DNA of 64,000 nucleotides from an uncultured Caulobacterales bacterium (GCA_903840435.1 CAIMFV010000006.1:86415-150414); one strand, 5' to 3'. Numbered from the stretch's first letter, positions 1-9,853 are shown. Numbers and translations: made by a program. The notes: a model not told the origin generated them from the letters alone.

Positions 1-239
1 GCAAATTCGTCAATAATTGTTGGGCTAGGGGCGTGGGCGGCCGCAATTTTCGCGGCGTCACGATTTTGAAACCCTTCGATAAAAAGACTGATGGGTGCTC
101 GGAATTCTGCAGGCATTTCAGGATGGGGCTGATTTGAGGCGTTTGCCACAGGCGGAGCTGCTGGGCTGGACTGGGCTTCCGCGCCGCCCGCCAGCAGAGT
201 GACCAAGGCGAGCGTGGCGAGAAATCTTATCGAGCGCAT
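1..239 (-). CDS. Secreted NTF2/SnoaL-like protein (partial)
   Basis: Reading from the ATG at 239 leftwards gives 79 residues before the window edge, so the C-terminus is missing. The first 23 or so residues form a clear signal peptide (MRSIRF, hydrophobic core, cleavage near GGAEAQ), followed by a Pro/Ala-rich stretch. The segment FIEGFQNRDAAKIAAAHAP resembles the start of an NTF2-like (SnoaL/DUF4440) fold, where a helix is followed by a conserved D/N-A-A pattern. A good ribosome binding site (GGGAGGA) lies just upstream. The gene is divergent from the TonB-dependent receptor and shares a promoter region with it. The export call is firm; the family call is inference from a short segment. Confidence 0.6.
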   Translation of the reverse strand, partial: MRSIRFLATLALVTLLAGGAEAQSSPAAPPVANASNQPHPEMPAEFRAPISLFIEGFQNRDAAKIAAAHAPSPTIIDEF

Positions 240-347
240 GGTGTCCTCCCGAAATCTGTCCCGCTAGCAAAGCACACGGACATTTTCAGGTAAAGCACTG
301 GAGATTTGGCAAGCCTATCCCTTCACAATCGGGCCCAAAGGGCCTGG

Positions 348-375
348 AATGTCAGCTGACATTTCAGTTGAAATG
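348..375. promoter_or_regulatory. Two overlapping palindromes upstream of the TonB receptor
   Basis: A perfect 16-bp palindrome (348-363, AATGTCAGCTGACATT) overlaps a second one (360-375, arms CATTTCA and TGAAATG around GT). A small GC hairpin (332-344) sits just before. This lies in the divergent intergenic region, 75-100 bp upstream of the probable receptor start. Tandem palindromes at such a place look like a dimeric repressor operator. It does not match the classical Fur box or the Irr ICE motif as I know them, so the regulator is unknown. Confidence 0.4.
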
Positions 376-476
376 CGAATTCAGGAGAAGACTTGCATCT
401 CAAATGCGGGTTATGCGGACCGCCACGCGTCGCACAGGGCGATGCGCTTATGTTTTGGGCGGGTTTCTTGCTTCCG

Positions 477-2846
477 ATGCGCTTGTTCCTTTTGACCACG
501 TCATGCCTCGTGCTTGCCGGTGCCGCCATGGCCGAACCTGCGTCGGATGCGCAGACCGTTGAAGCTGTGACCGTCAAGGCGAGGGACGCGGCCGGGCTGT
601 TGCAACAAAAGGTTGATGCGACGGTGTTTGGGCTGGACAAGCCCTTGATCGAGACGGCGCGGTCGGCCAGCTATGCCAGTGCTGAAACCTTGTCCCGCTA
701 TGGCGTGAAATCGATAGACGACCTGGTGGCCTTGGCGCCGGGCACCTTCACTGACAGCTATTACGGCGTTGCGGGCGCGCTCAACCTGCGTGGCACCTTG
801 GCCGAAACCTATTTTCGCGGGTTCAAGCGCATCGAAAATCGCGGCACCTATGCCACGCCGCTTGGCGCTGCCGACGACATCGAAATTGTCCGGGGACCGG
901 CGACGGAAAACTTTGGCCCGTCAAAGGTCGGGGGCTTTTTGAACTTTACGCCACAGACTGCGCGGGTGGAGGGCGGCTTTCTGAGAGCGCCAACCGGCGA
1001 AATTCAACTGGAGGGCGGTGCCTATGGGGAAAAGCGCGGGGCGGTCTCGCTCGGTCTACCGGTTGAGGTGACCGGTGCGCGCGGCGGTGTGTTTTTCTAT
1101 GGCGAAGGCGAGGCTGACCACAGCTTCTATCACGGCATCTATCCCAGCCATACGCTGGCCCAGGTCTCCACCGATTTTGACCTCGCCAATGGCTGGTCGA
1201 CGGCCTTTGGCGGCATGGTTTTCCATGAGACAGGCGATGTGCAAACGCCGGGCTGGAATCGCGTCAGCCAGAATTTGATTTCGAACGGCCTTTATCAAGC
1301 CGGTCGCGACAGCTTCGCGCAACTGCCCGCCGGGGCCACCTTCCTCAGCCACAGTGTTGCTGACCAGGGCGCAGGTCCGGGGGCAGGGCTGATCGATTAT
1401 TATTTCGGCTTTCCGCCTGCGCCCGACCCGAGGTTTGCGCTGACGAAAGGTGTTGGGTCGGTGGCATTAAGTCCGCGCACCGTCTTTGTCTCACCTGCGG
1501 ATTTTTCCGACACGGTGACCACCACCCTCTACGGCGATCTCGCCAAGGAACTGGGCACGGGTCAAACCCTAAAGCTGCAACTCTTCTATGATGATCTGAA
1601 TAATCGCCGCTTTGTGTCCTATGGCTACCCGGCCGACTATGTCGCCTATGCGCTAGAGACGCGGCTTTCCTATGATGTGAAGCGCATGTTCGGCGCCGTG
1701 AAGAGCGAGACCTTGGCGGGCCTTGCCTATCGCACCTCGGAAAGCACCCAAAAGGAAAGTTATAACGGCGGCTATCTCGCCCCCGACCGCCGCGATCTCA
1801 GCTTTGGCGCAACCGCTGGCGATATCCTTTCCAGTCCGTTCAGCGACCCATCTGCGCGATGGGAAACCGACATTGTCAGCCATTGGACCGACGCGGCAGT
1901 CTTTGGCCGCACCGATTGGATATGGCACGGTTTCGATCTGACGCTGGGCGCGCGCCTGGATCAATTCCATGACCAAAGCCGGGACAATGGATCGGTCGTC
2001 TATGGTGCAACGCCGGGGAAAAGCTACGCCGCCTCGAAAGGGGCTGCGAGTTATTCCACGAGCTTGACCTGGACCTCGCCATTCGGCCTGACGCCCTATG
2101 TGACCAGCGCGCGCACCTCCTCTCTCGAACTAGGGCAGGCGGGCGGCATTGCGCCGCAACTGATCGAAGGCCAAACCTGGATCACCACCTCGACGCTTGC
2201 CGAGGCGGGTCTAAAACTGCGCGCCTTTCAGGATGCTCTGACGGGGTCCCTATCTGTCTATCGCCAAACCCGAACCCGGCTCGAACAGGTCTCCCATGTG
2301 GTTGGCACCAAAGGCGAGGGCACAGAGCTCGAACTGCGATGGATCGCCAGCAAGAATTTGAGCTTTACCTTTGTTGGCGACATGCAGCGCACGACGGTGC
2401 TTGGCCCCGACACCAGCCTGGTCTTGGTTCCGCCCCAGCTTCTTGGTTTGACGGGCGTACAGGCCTATGGCGGCGCCTATGCGATCTTCAACGTCGCGCA
2501 ACTTCGGCCAGGAAACTATGATGACGGTCTGATCCCCCATGCGGTGGCCAGCCTCTATGCCGTCTATACAACCGATCGTTTCCGCTTTGGCCGGGCGGGC
2601 GCGACAGTGGGCGTCACCCATGTTTCCGCCATGGCCTCCATTCTTCCCGGCGCCTTTGTCCTGCCAGCCTATGCGACCGAAACGCTGTCTGGATTTGTCG
2701 AGCATGGACCTTGGCGCATGACCTTAACGGTCGATAATCTCAGTGATCAGCGCTATTTCACCCCAGACGCCGATGTGCTGGCCAATGTTGCCGTGACGCC
2801 GGGGATAGGTCGGACCTGGCGGCTCGCTGCCAAGCGGAAATTCTGA
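477..2846 (+). CDS. TonB-dependent outer membrane receptor
   Basis: A 789-residue outer membrane receptor, expected to import a siderophore, metal chelate or other scarce ligand with TonB energy. The ATG at 477 gives a clean signal peptide (MRLFLLTTS... ending AGAAMA), a TonB-box-like segment (QTVEAVTVKA), a plug domain (about residues 30-150, with a VRGPATENFG-type motif) and a 22-strand-type barrel ending in a terminal Phe, as outer membrane proteins do. The reading frame is open further upstream: an ATG at 450 and a TTG at 393 preceded by AGGAG are alternative starts, but they would put a long polar extension before the signal sequence. The stop overlaps the start of the next gene (TGATG), so the MFS protein is probably co-transcribed and handles the same ligand. 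The substrate cannot be told from sequence. Confidence 0.9.
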   Translation: MRLFLLTTSCLVLAGAAMAEPASDAQTVEAVTVKARDAAGLLQQKVDATVFGLDKPLIETARSASYASAETLSRYGVKSIDDLVALAPGTFTDSYYGVAGALNLRGTLAETYFRGFKRIENRGTYATPLGAADDIEIVRGPATENFGPSKVGGFLNFTPQTARVEGGFLRAPTGEIQLEGGAYGEKRGAVSLGLPVEVTGARGGVFFYGEGEADHSFYHGIYPSHTLAQVSTDFDLANGWSTAFGGMVFHETGDVQTPGWNRVSQNLISNGLYQAGRDSFAQLPAGATFLSHSVADQGAGPGAGLIDYYFGFPPAPDPRFALTKGVGSVALSPRTVFVSPADFSDTVTTTLYGDLAKELGTGQTLKLQLFYDDLNNRRFVSYGYPADYVAYALETRLSYDVKRMFGAVKSETLAGLAYRTSESTQKESYNGGYLAPDRRDLSFGATAGDILSSPFSDPSARWETDIVSHWTDAAVFGRTDWIWHGFDLTLGARLDQFHDQSRDNGSVVYGATPGKSYAASKGAASYSTSLTWTSPFGLTPYVTSARTSSLELGQAGGIAPQLIEGQTWITTSTLAEAGLKLRAFQDALTGSLSVYRQTRTRLEQVSHVVGTKGEGTELELRWIASKNLSFTFVGDMQRTTVLGPDTSLVLVPPQLLGLTGVQAYGGAYAIFNVAQLRPGNYDDGLIPHAVASLYAVYTTDRFRFGRAGATVGVTHVSAMASILPGAFVLPAYATETLSGFVEHGPWRMTLTVDNLSDQRYFTPDADVLANVAVTPGIGRTWRLAAKRKF

Positions 2847-4075
2847 TGCAACCTAGCTTGCCGTTAAATGGCGCGACGCCGGTGCGCGCGGCAGTGGCCT
2901 TGGCGGCGCTGAGCCTGTTATTCTTCCTGATCACTGCGGGGTCTTTTACTGCCCTGGGCGTGGTCTTGCCCGATATGGTGGCGGCTTTGCACTGGTCTTG
3001 GTCGGCAGCCGGTATGGGCTATACCCTGCTGGCGCTCGCCTGCGGTTTGGCAAGCCTCGCACCGGCGCTGCTGGCCCGACGGATCGGCGTTCGGGCAACC
3101 CTTGTGGTGGGCGGCGTCCTTTTGGCGCTCGGTTACCTGCTCTTGGCGCGAAGCGGGCAGGTGGAGCGCTTTTGGTTCGGCGCGGCCTTGATCGGCGCCG
3201 GTTTCGCCCTGACCGCCATCATCCCGGGAACCTTTGTCCTGGCGCGCCTCTTTAGCCATCGGGCCACCGCGCTTGGCGCCTATTATGCGGCTGGCGCTCT
3301 CGGCGGCGTCGCAGGACCAGCGCTTTATCACGTGGCGCAGGCGCTGGGCTTGGATTGGCGCGGCTATTGGCTGACTTTTGGGGGGCTGATCCTAGCCGTG
3401 GCCATCGGTGCGGCCCTCAGCCTGCCACGTCAGGCGTCTGGCGCGCTCACCGAGGCCGAAGATCCTTCCGACGACCCCTCCAGCGGCACGGTGCGCGACG
3501 CCTTGCTGCAGCCGCAATTCTGGGCCGTGACGGCGGCCTATACGGCCTATCTCTTGTGCGAAACCTCGTTGAACGGCCTTTGCGCGCCGCACATGACCGA
3601 ACAAGGTCTAGCACCTGCCTTCGCCGCCGGACTGATCAGTCTCCAGGCGCTGGTGAACATGCTGGCGCGCCTGTTCGGCGGCGTCTTAGCAGAGCGGGTT
3701 TCAGCCAAGCGCCTTGCTCTGGTGTCGCTGGTGCTGGTCACCTTGGGCATTGCGGCCTTGGGATTTGTTCGGGGACCGCTTTTCTTCACCCTTGCGGTAA
3801 CAGCGGTCGGCGTCGGGTATGGCCTGAGCTCGCTGGCGACGCCGCTCCTCCTTCTCACCTGGTTCGGACGCAGGCGAAATCTCGACCTCATGTCGATCAT
3901 GTGCTTGGTCTCCACCCTGGCTGCCGTCGGGCCTTGGCTTGGCGGGCTGGTCAAGGACCAATCGGGCGCCTTCGCCCCCGCCTTCGCCGTCTTCGGCCTT
4001 GTCAGCCTGTTGGCGCTGATCGGTTTGGTGGTAACGCCGGAGCCGCAAAACCAGGTCGCGCGGGGCACGCCTTAA
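2846..4075 (+). CDS. MFS transporter coupled to the TonB receptor
   Basis: A 409-residue major facilitator protein with about 12 hydrophobic helices in two halves, separated by a charged loop near residues 195-210 (EAEDPSDDPSSG). The start codon overlaps the stop of the TonB-dependent receptor. The usual arrangement is that the receptor brings a ligand into the periplasm and the MFS protein moves it, or a derivative, across the inner membrane. Direction and substrate are inference from context. It ends tail-to-tail with engB, 22 bp away. Confidence 0.85.
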   Translation: MQPSLPLNGATPVRAAVALAALSLLFFLITAGSFTALGVVLPDMVAALHWSWSAAGMGYTLLALACGLASLAPALLARRIGVRATLVVGGVLLALGYLLLARSGQVERFWFGAALIGAGFALTAIIPGTFVLARLFSHRATALGAYYAAGALGGVAGPALYHVAQALGLDWRGYWLTFGGLILAVAIGAALSLPRQASGALTEAEDPSDDPSSGTVRDALLQPQFWAVTAAYTAYLLCETSLNGLCAPHMTEQGLAPAFAAGLISLQALVNMLARLFGGVLAERVSAKRLALVSLVLVTLGIAALGFVRGPLFFTLAVTAVGVGYGLSSLATPLLLLTWFGRRRNLDLMSIMCLVSTLAAVGPWLGGLVKDQSGAFAPAFAVFGLVSLLALIGLVVTPEPQNQVARGTP

Positions 4076-4097
4076 GGCGGCAAGTCGGCCCGCGATA

Positions 4098-4766
4098 CTA
4101 TTCCGCCCTGATCGCCGTCTCGTCGAGAAAGCCCGCCGCCAGGGCAATTTCAGCCCGCAATTCCGGCAGGCCGGTGCCTTTTTCCGACGAGGTCAACAGC
4201 ACCCGAGGAAAGGCGGCGGGGCGACGCGACACCGCCTTCCGCGCCCGCTCCGCCTCGTCAAGGGCTTGGGATGGTTTGATCTTGTCGGCCTTGGTCAGGA
4301 CGATCTGATACGAGACCGCGGCCGTGTCGAGCGCATCAAGCGCCTCGGTATCGGCGCTCTTCAGACCGTGGCGCGCATCGATCAATAAATAGACCCGCTT
4401 CAGATTCGGCCGTCCGCGCAGATAGGCGCGACCGAGATTTTGAAACTTGCGCGTGTCGGTCTTCGACGCCTTGGCGAAACCATAGCCGGGCAGGTCGGCA
4501 AGGCGGCATTTCTCGTCGACCAAGAAGAGATTGACCTCGCGCGTCCGTCCCGGTTCGTTCGAGGCGCGCGCGAGGCCGTGACGACCACAGAGCGCATTGA
4601 TCAGGCTGGATTTCCCGACATTGGAGCGCCCGGCGAAGGCGACTTCTGGCAAGATGGGCGGCGGCAATTGGTCAACCTGGGCCGCGCCCATCAGGAAGCG
4701 TGCCTCGCGGGCAAACAACAGCCGTGCCGTCTCCAGGGCCTCATCGGTGAACAGCGGGGTGGTCAT
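4098..4766 (-). CDS. engB: Ribosome biogenesis GTPase EngB (YihA/YsxC)
   Basis: A 222-residue TrmE-Era-EngA-EngB-class GTPase needed for late assembly of the 50S subunit. The G motifs are all visible: GRSNVGKSS (G1, about residue 47), DLPGYGFA (G3), TKAD (G4) and a C-terminal SS (G5). Length is normal for the family. Its ATG overlaps the stop of rnpA (ATGA at 4763-4766), so translation is probably coupled. In many alphaproteobacteria yidD and yidC lie between rnpA and engB; they are absent here. Confidence 0.95.
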   Translation of the reverse strand: MTTPLFTDEALETARLLFAREARFLMGAAQVDQLPPPILPEVAFAGRSNVGKSSLINALCGRHGLARASNEPGRTREVNLFLVDEKCRLADLPGYGFAKASKTDTRKFQNLGRAYLRGRPNLKRVYLLIDARHGLKSADTEALDALDTAAVSYQIVLTKADKIKPSQALDEAERARKAVSRRPAAFPRVLLTSSEKGTGLPELRAEIALAAGFLDETAIRAE

Positions 4767-5143
4767 GTGGGTCTCCGATTTGGTGCCTGACCCCGACCCG
4801 ACGCCAGCCTTTCGAGCGCATGGCGCACATCCTTGAGGAGGAGCTCAAACGGTCGGTCTGGCGCACCCTGCCGCGCAACGAACACATAGTCGCACCCGCC
4901 TTGGCCCAAGTCCGTGATCGCGGCCCGAGCGGCTTCGCGAAGCCGACGTTTGGCCCGATTGCGCACCACCGCGCCGCCGATTTTTTTGGTGGCTGTGAAG
5001 CCAAGCCGAATCTCGGTCTCGCCATCGTGGCGGGCGCGCATCTGGACGAGGACCGCGCCGACCGCAGTAAAGGGGGCTTTGGCTGCGGCGAGAAACTCTG
5101 TCCGCTTGCGCATGTGTTTAACAACCGGCCGGGGCTCAACCAT
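4763..5143 (-). CDS. rnpA: Ribonuclease P protein component
   Basis: The protein cofactor of RNase P, which matures tRNA 5' ends. The conserved basic RNR-type motif ([15 protein letters not shown]) and the preceding [12 protein letters not shown] segment are diagnostic. The ATG at 5143 has a GGGGG run just upstream and gives [22 protein letters not shown], which matches the usual short N-terminus before the RKRxEFL motif; an ATG at 5167 without a ribosome binding site is less likely. It is preceded by rpmH and followed with a 4-bp overlap by engB. Confidence 0.95.
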   Translation of the reverse strand: MVEPRPVVKHMRKRTEFLAAAKAPFTAVGAVLVQMRARHDGETEIRLGFTATKKIGGAVVRNRAKRRLREAARAAITDLGQGGCDYVFVARQGAPDRPFELLLKDVRHALERLASGRGQAPNRRPT

Positions 5144-5229
5144 GGGAGGCCCCCAATGACCGGTCATTTAAAATTGCGGCGATGGGAAACGCGAGGCTAG
5201 GCGTCGCAGACGCGCCACGCGGAAGCCAA

Positions 5230-5364
5230 CTACGCGCTGAGGCGCTTACGGCCTTGGGCGCGACGGCGTGCAATGATCTTTTGGCCATTCTTGGTGGCCA
5301 TACGGGCGCGAAATCCGTGACGACGCTTGCGCACGAGGCGGCTTGGCTGGTAGGTGCGCTTCAC
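5230..5364 (-). CDS. rpmH: 50S ribosomal protein L34
   Basis: Forty-four residues beginning at a GTG codon: [20 protein letters not shown] and ending RKRLSA, the invariant L34 sequence. A GGAG ribosome binding site lies 7 nt before the GTG; the longer open frame up to 5472 has no support. It heads the minus-strand rpmH-rnpA-engB run, and its promoter lies in the 131-bp divergent gap before the TVP38-family gene. Confidence 0.97.
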   Translation of the reverse strand: MKRTYQPSRLVRKRRHGFRARMATKNGQKIIARRRAQGRKRLSA

Positions 5365-5495
5365 GGGTGTGCTCCGTAGGACGATCAGACGAGTAGAAAT
5401 GAGCGGGCGTCTATGAGGCAAGGTCGCCTTTTTGTCAACAGGCGAATGGCGCGATCTGCCGCGCTTGGCCATCTTGCCGCCTTTGGACGGGTTCC

Positions 5496-6314
5496 ATGAG
5501 ACGTATCGACCCTGAGAGCGACAGAGCGCTATCGCCGCTGAGCGGCCAAGCGACGGCTGGCCGCCTGCAGGTCCGCGCCGCCCATGTCAGCGTCGCGGGC
5601 TTGATCTTGGTCGGGCTGATCGTCTTTATCTTTGTTCTGCCCTCCGATCTGTTGAGCCTGTCATCGCTGCAAGCGCGGCGTCATGATCTGCAGCATTTTG
5701 TTCGGGAACGCCCGGGGCTGAGCGTGCTGATCTATATGGGCCTCTATGCCATGGTGACCGGCTTTTCGCTGCCCGGCGCACTGGTGATGACCCTTGCAGG
5801 TGGGTTTTTGTTCGGCATGGTGGAAGGGGCGTTATCCGCCGTTGCCGGTGCAGGCTTTGGCGCGACCGCCATGTTTTGGGTGGCGCGGTCGGCCTGGGGT
5901 GAAACCTTGCGGGAGCGCAGCGAAAAGGCCGGCGGTCTTGCGTCGCGTCTCGCCGCCAGCGCCAGTAAGGACGCGTTCGCCTATATTCTCATGTTGCGGC
6001 TCATTCCTGGCGTGCCGATCTGGATCGTCAATGTCACCGCAGGCTTGGTGCGGATGCGCACCGTGCCCTATGTGGTTGCGACGGTGCTGGGCTTCCTTCC
6101 TTCGACCTTTGCCTATGCGGCGGTGGGATCTGGTCTTGGCCGCATGTTTGAGCGGGGCGAGACCCCTAATCCCCGTCTGCTGCTCGAGCCCCAGTGGTTG
6201 GGCATGATGGCGGGCCTTGCAGCCTTGGCCCTATTGCCGCTCGCCTGGCGTATTCTGAGTTCGCCGGGCCGATTGCAAGGAATTTGGCGCCGGCTTCGTC
6301 GCCCAGCCGCGTAA
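5496..6314 (+). CDS. TVP38/TMEM64 (VTT domain) membrane protein
   Basis: A 272-residue inner membrane protein. After a polar N-terminus of about 35 residues there is one membrane helix, then the SNARE-associated/VTT domain (about residues 75-220) with the typical [19 protein letters not shown] segment and a helix pair around [17 protein letters not shown], a hallmark of the family. Related bacterial proteins are DedA/TVP38 types proposed to act in lipid scrambling or membrane homeostasis. It is divergent from rpmH and stands alone. The specific role is unknown. Confidence 0.85.
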   Translation: MRRIDPESDRALSPLSGQATAGRLQVRAAHVSVAGLILVGLIVFIFVLPSDLLSLSSLQARRHDLQHFVRERPGLSVLIYMGLYAMVTGFSLPGALVMTLAGGFLFGMVEGALSAVAGAGFGATAMFWVARSAWGETLRERSEKAGGLASRLAASASKDAFAYILMLRLIPGVPIWIVNVTAGLVRMRTVPYVVATVLGFLPSTFAYAAVGSGLGRMFERGETPNPRLLLEPQWLGMMAGLAALALLPLAWRILSSPGRLQGIWRRLRRPAA

Positions 6315-6458
6315 TGCAAGCCAGCGCGTGCTAAACTCAAATTTCAAAGCGCCGAAGCTCAGGATAAGATGGTAGGTGTGCGCGGTGGTTCGGCAGTCGC
6401 ACATCTTGCTCACCCACCCCAGACGCGCGTCGTGTGTACGACCGCCGAGAGAGGACCG

Positions 6459-7904
6459 ATGACCTTCGGCGCCATGCTCCGCCGAATTCCCTGGCCCACG
6501 GGCCTGTCCGCGCGCCTGCTTGGGCTCACGGCGCTGTTTGTCATGTTCGCCGAACTGTTAATCCTGGGACCGTCCTTGGCGGGGTTTCACGAAAACTGGC
6601 TGATTGTTCGCACGCGCTTAGCGGAAGAAGCCTCGGTCGCCGTCGAATTGGCCCCGCCGGGCGCCATCTCGCAGCGCAAGACGGCGGAACTGCTCGAGGG
6701 GGCGGGTGTGGTGACGGTGGCCGTCTCCTCCCACGGAACACGCCGCCTGTTGCTGGCTGCGCCGCGCATGGACAAGACGCCCGATCTGATCGACCTGCGC
6801 GACCGCAATGCCTTGGCGAAGTTTGCCGCACCTTGGTGGACCCTCCTGTCGGGCGATGGACGCATGCTGCGCATCGTGGCCCGGCCACAATTTCGCGACG
6901 GTGACTTTGTCGAGATCGTCACGCCTGAGGCACCCCTAAGGCGCGACCTTCTGGCCTATCTCTCCACCTTGTTGGCAAGCTCGGTCTTCATCTCGCTGGT
7001 GTCGGGCCTCCTCGTCTATGTGTCGCTAAACGCTGTGCTGGTGCGGCCGATGCGTCGCATCACACTGGCCATGGAACGCTTTCGCGCCCGGCCTGAAGAC
7101 CCAACCGCACGCCTGAAATCCTCTGGCCGTAAGGATGAGATCGGCCGCGCCGAAAGCGAACTCGACCGCATGCAAGAGGACCTGTTGGCCGCCCTGCGCA
7201 GCCGCGCCCGGTTGGCGGCGCTTGGCGAGGCGGTGGCCAAGATCAATCACGACCTGCGCAATATGCTGACCAGCGCCCAATTCGTCTCTGAGCGCTTAGC
7301 AGGCTCCGGCGATCCCAAGGTGACGCAAGCCTTGCCACGGCTGGAGCGGGCCCTGGATCGGGCTGTGCGCCTCGCCAGCGGTGTGCTCGCCTATGGCAAG
7401 AGCGGCGAGGCCGCGCCCGAGCCTGTGCACCAGGACTTGGCGTTGGTGATCCAAGGTGCGGGCGAAGAGGCAGGATTGGAAGCGGGTGGGGTGGCGCTGC
7501 ACCTGACGCTCGACGAGGGCCTGCAGGTCTATGCCGACGCCGATCAACTGCACCGGATTCTGGTCAATCTGTTTCGCAATGCCCGCCAGGCTATGGAGGC
7601 GGCGGCAGTGGCGGACGCAGGGGCGTCAGCGAAGCGCGACATTTATGTGATTGCAGAAGCGGGCGATGGCTTTACCCGAATCGAGGTGGCCGACACCGGC
7701 CCTGGCCTGCCCGAACGGGCCAAGGCGCGCCTCTTTCAAGCCTTTTCCGGTTCCCAAAGGCCAGACGGCGCCGGCCTTGGCCTCGCCATTGCCCGTGAGC
7801 TTGCCCAAGGCCATGGCGGCGATCTCAGCCTGATCGCCTCAAGCGAGGCTGGCGCACGTTTCGAACTGCGCTTGCCCACAGCCCCCGTGTCTGAGGTTTC
7901 CTAA
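6459..7904 (+). CDS. Orphan sensor histidine kinase
   Basis: A 481-residue membrane kinase. The ATG at 6459 follows GAGAGGA and places the first transmembrane helix (LLGLTALFVMFAELLIL) near the N-terminus; an upstream in-frame start at 6369 would add 30 low-quality residues. A periplasmic domain of about 130 residues is followed by a second helix (LLASSVFISLVSGLLVYV), a HAMP linker, the phospho-acceptor motif KINHDLRNML, and an ATPase domain with NLFRNARQAM (N box), DTGPGLP (G1) and GAGLGLAI (G2). No response regulator lies next to it, so its partner must be elsewhere. Its stop overlaps the stop of ggt on the other strand by 4 bp. Confidence 0.9.
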   Translation: MTFGAMLRRIPWPTGLSARLLGLTALFVMFAELLILGPSLAGFHENWLIVRTRLAEEASVAVELAPPGAISQRKTAELLEGAGVVTVAVSSHGTRRLLLAAPRMDKTPDLIDLRDRNALAKFAAPWWTLLSGDGRMLRIVARPQFRDGDFVEIVTPEAPLRRDLLAYLSTLLASSVFISLVSGLLVYVSLNAVLVRPMRRITLAMERFRARPEDPTARLKSSGRKDEIGRAESELDRMQEDLLAALRSRARLAALGEAVAKINHDLRNMLTSAQFVSERLAGSGDPKVTQALPRLERALDRAVRLASGVLAYGKSGEAAPEPVHQDLALVIQGAGEEAGLEAGGVALHLTLDEGLQVYADADQLHRILVNLFRNARQAMEAAAVADAGASAKRDIYVIAEAGDGFTRIEVADTGPGLPERAKARLFQAFSGSQRPDGAGLGLAIARELAQGHGGDLSLIASSEAGARFELRLPTAPVSEVS

Positions 7905-9661
7905 TAGGACCTTGCCTCGCCCTCGCGGCGGGGATCCGTGGCCGTCTCAAAGCCCCTGGCGTGCAGGACAATACCGTTCAAGCCCGAGCGCTCGCCTGCA
8001 TCAGCCGAAACAGGCAGACCCGCTTGGCGCAAATGGGCCACCACCTCTGGAGCTGCACCCGCCTCCACCGACACCCCACCGCCGCGGGCGACAATATTGG
8101 GCAGGTTCACCGCCTGTTGCAGCGGCATTTTCCAATCAATCCACCCGACCAGGGCCTTGGCCACATAGGCAATGATAGAATTGCCGCCGGGGGAGCCGAT
8201 GGCGGCGACGGGCACGCCGTGGGCGTCGAGCACGATCACAGGCGTCATGGAGGAACGGGGCCGCTTGGCCGGGCCCGGCGCATTGGCCGCAGGCGCTCCG
8301 GTCTCATCGACGGCCGCTGAAAAGTCAGTCAGCTGATTATTGAGGAAATAGCCATTGGCCATGCGTCCGGAGCCGAAAATCGATTCCACCGTCGTGGTCA
8401 TCGAGACCATGTTCCCTTCGGCGTCGACAATGACAAAATGGGTGGTGCCGCCGGGCTCGCGGGTGGCATCGAGACTGCGCTCGACCGAGCCCTTGGGCGC
8501 GCCATGGGCTGGGGCGGCGGTGGTGAAGCTGTTGATCAGCTTCGCCCGCTCCGCGCCATAGGCGGGCTCGAGCAGACCCGCCACGGGCACGGTGACCTGA
8601 TCAGGATCGCCTTCATAGAAATCACGGTCGGCATACATGAGCCGACTGGCCTGGGCGAAGATGCGCCAGGCTTCCGGGTCCTTTGGCCCGCGCGTGGCGA
8701 TGTCAGTATGGGCCAAGATGTTCAACAGCTCTAAGAGACCCACGCCACCTCCGGGTGCTGGCGTCGAACAGACCTGATACTGGCGATAGGGAGTGCAGAG
8801 CGCCTCTGACATTTCAGGCTGATAGGCGGCGAAATCGGCCAGTGTCAGCCCACCCGGAACCGGGCCCACCTGGGTCCGGGCAATAATGGCTTCGGCCAAG
8901 GGGCCGGAATAGAGGGCGCTGGCACCCTGGTTTGCTAGGACCTCTAAGGTCTTGGCATAGGCGAGATTGGTCATTACCTCGCCCTTGCCATAGAGTGTGC
9001 CGTCGGGCTTGTGGAAATAGGCGATGGCATCGGGCGTTTGGGTTTGCGGATAATGGCTGGCCATGGCCGCCGCCATCCGCGCCGGGACGTGGAAGCCGTC
9101 CTCGGCCAATCGATGGGCAGGATCGAACAAACGCGACCAGGGAAGGCGCCCATGATCGCTCTGGGCCTTGGCCAACATCGCCACCGCACCTGGCACCCCT
9201 GTCGAGCGCCCCGACATGATGGCGTCAATATAGCTCATCGGCTTGCCGTCCGGCCCATAAAACAGGTGGGAGTCGGCGGAAGCCGGAGCTTTTTCCCGTC
9301 CATTATAGACGCTGAGCTTGTGGGTCTTGGCATTGTAGAAGACCATAAAGGCACCGCCGCCAAGGCCTGAGCTTTGCGGCTCCTCCAAGCTCAACACCGC
9401 TTGCACCGCCACGGCGGCATCCACCGCCGACCCGCCCGCCCGCAAAATCGAAAGCCCCGCGGCCGCCGCATCGGGCTCAGCCGCCACCACGATCGCATGC
9501 CGGGCCTTTTGGGCTTGGGCATGCCTGAGGCCATGCTCCCGCGCCTCAGCCGCGCCAAGGCCCAGGCCCGCCACAAGGCCGGCCGAGATCAAGCCTGCCA
9601 GGACTGGGCCCGCCAAGACCCGGGAAGAAACCGCCCGCCGCCACACCGACTGCATCGCCAT
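7901..9661 (-). CDS. ggt: Gamma-glutamyltranspeptidase
   Basis: A 586-residue periplasmic N-terminal nucleophile hydrolase that cleaves glutathione and other gamma-glutamyl compounds. The ATG at 9661 has an AGGAAG site 6 nt upstream and gives a signal peptide ending AAEAREHG. Family signatures: AVDAAVAVQAVLSLEEPQSSG(L)GGG near the N-terminus, and GGTTHFVIVDAEGNMVSMTT, in which Thr406 would be the autoprocessing point and catalytic nucleophile. The glycine motif IGSPGGNSII follows. The length matches a complete enzyme with large and small subunits. It is monocistronic by position, ending against the histidine kinase gene. Confidence 0.93.
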   Translation of the reverse strand: MAMQSVWRRAVSSRVLAGPVLAGLISAGLVAGLGLGAAEAREHGLRHAQAQKARHAIVVAAEPDAAAAGLSILRAGGSAVDAAVAVQAVLSLEEPQSSGLGGGAFMVFYNAKTHKLSVYNGREKAPASADSHLFYGPDGKPMSYIDAIMSGRSTGVPGAVAMLAKAQSDHGRLPWSRLFDPAHRLAEDGFHVPARMAAAMASHYPQTQTPDAIAYFHKPDGTLYGKGEVMTNLAYAKTLEVLANQGASALYSGPLAEAIIARTQVGPVPGGLTLADFAAYQPEMSEALCTPYRQYQVCSTPAPGGGVGLLELLNILAHTDIATRGPKDPEAWRIFAQASRLMYADRDFYEGDPDQVTVPVAGLLEPAYGAERAKLINSFTTAAPAHGAPKGSVERSLDATREPGGTTHFVIVDAEGNMVSMTTTVESIFGSGRMANGYFLNNQLTDFSAAVDETGAPAANAPGPAKRPRSSMTPVIVLDAHGVPVAAIGSPGGNSIIAYVAKALVGWIDWKMPLQQAVNLPNIVARGGGVSVEAGAAPEVVAHLRQAGLPVSADAGERSGLNGIVLHARGFETATDPRREGEARSY

Positions 9662-9853
9662 GATAATCTTCCTAAATTCGGGAGCGGACGGGCAAAACCC
9701 CAGCCCAATTTCGACCCGCAACTTGGCCGCACCCTCCCGCCCGCGCAAGCCGCTCAACACCCAAAACCCGCCCATTGCAGATTTTCCGCTCAGGCGCCTT
9801 GCATCCGCCCCCTCAAATGGCTAGTTTCCGCGCCCTCGCCCCTAGGCGACAGC

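Noticed and set aside
3355-4308. A 317-residue frame on the plus strand through the MFS gene and into engB
   Set aside because: It is Arg/Gly/Pro-rich, overlaps two well-supported genes and has no recognisable domain; it is a high-GC shadow frame.
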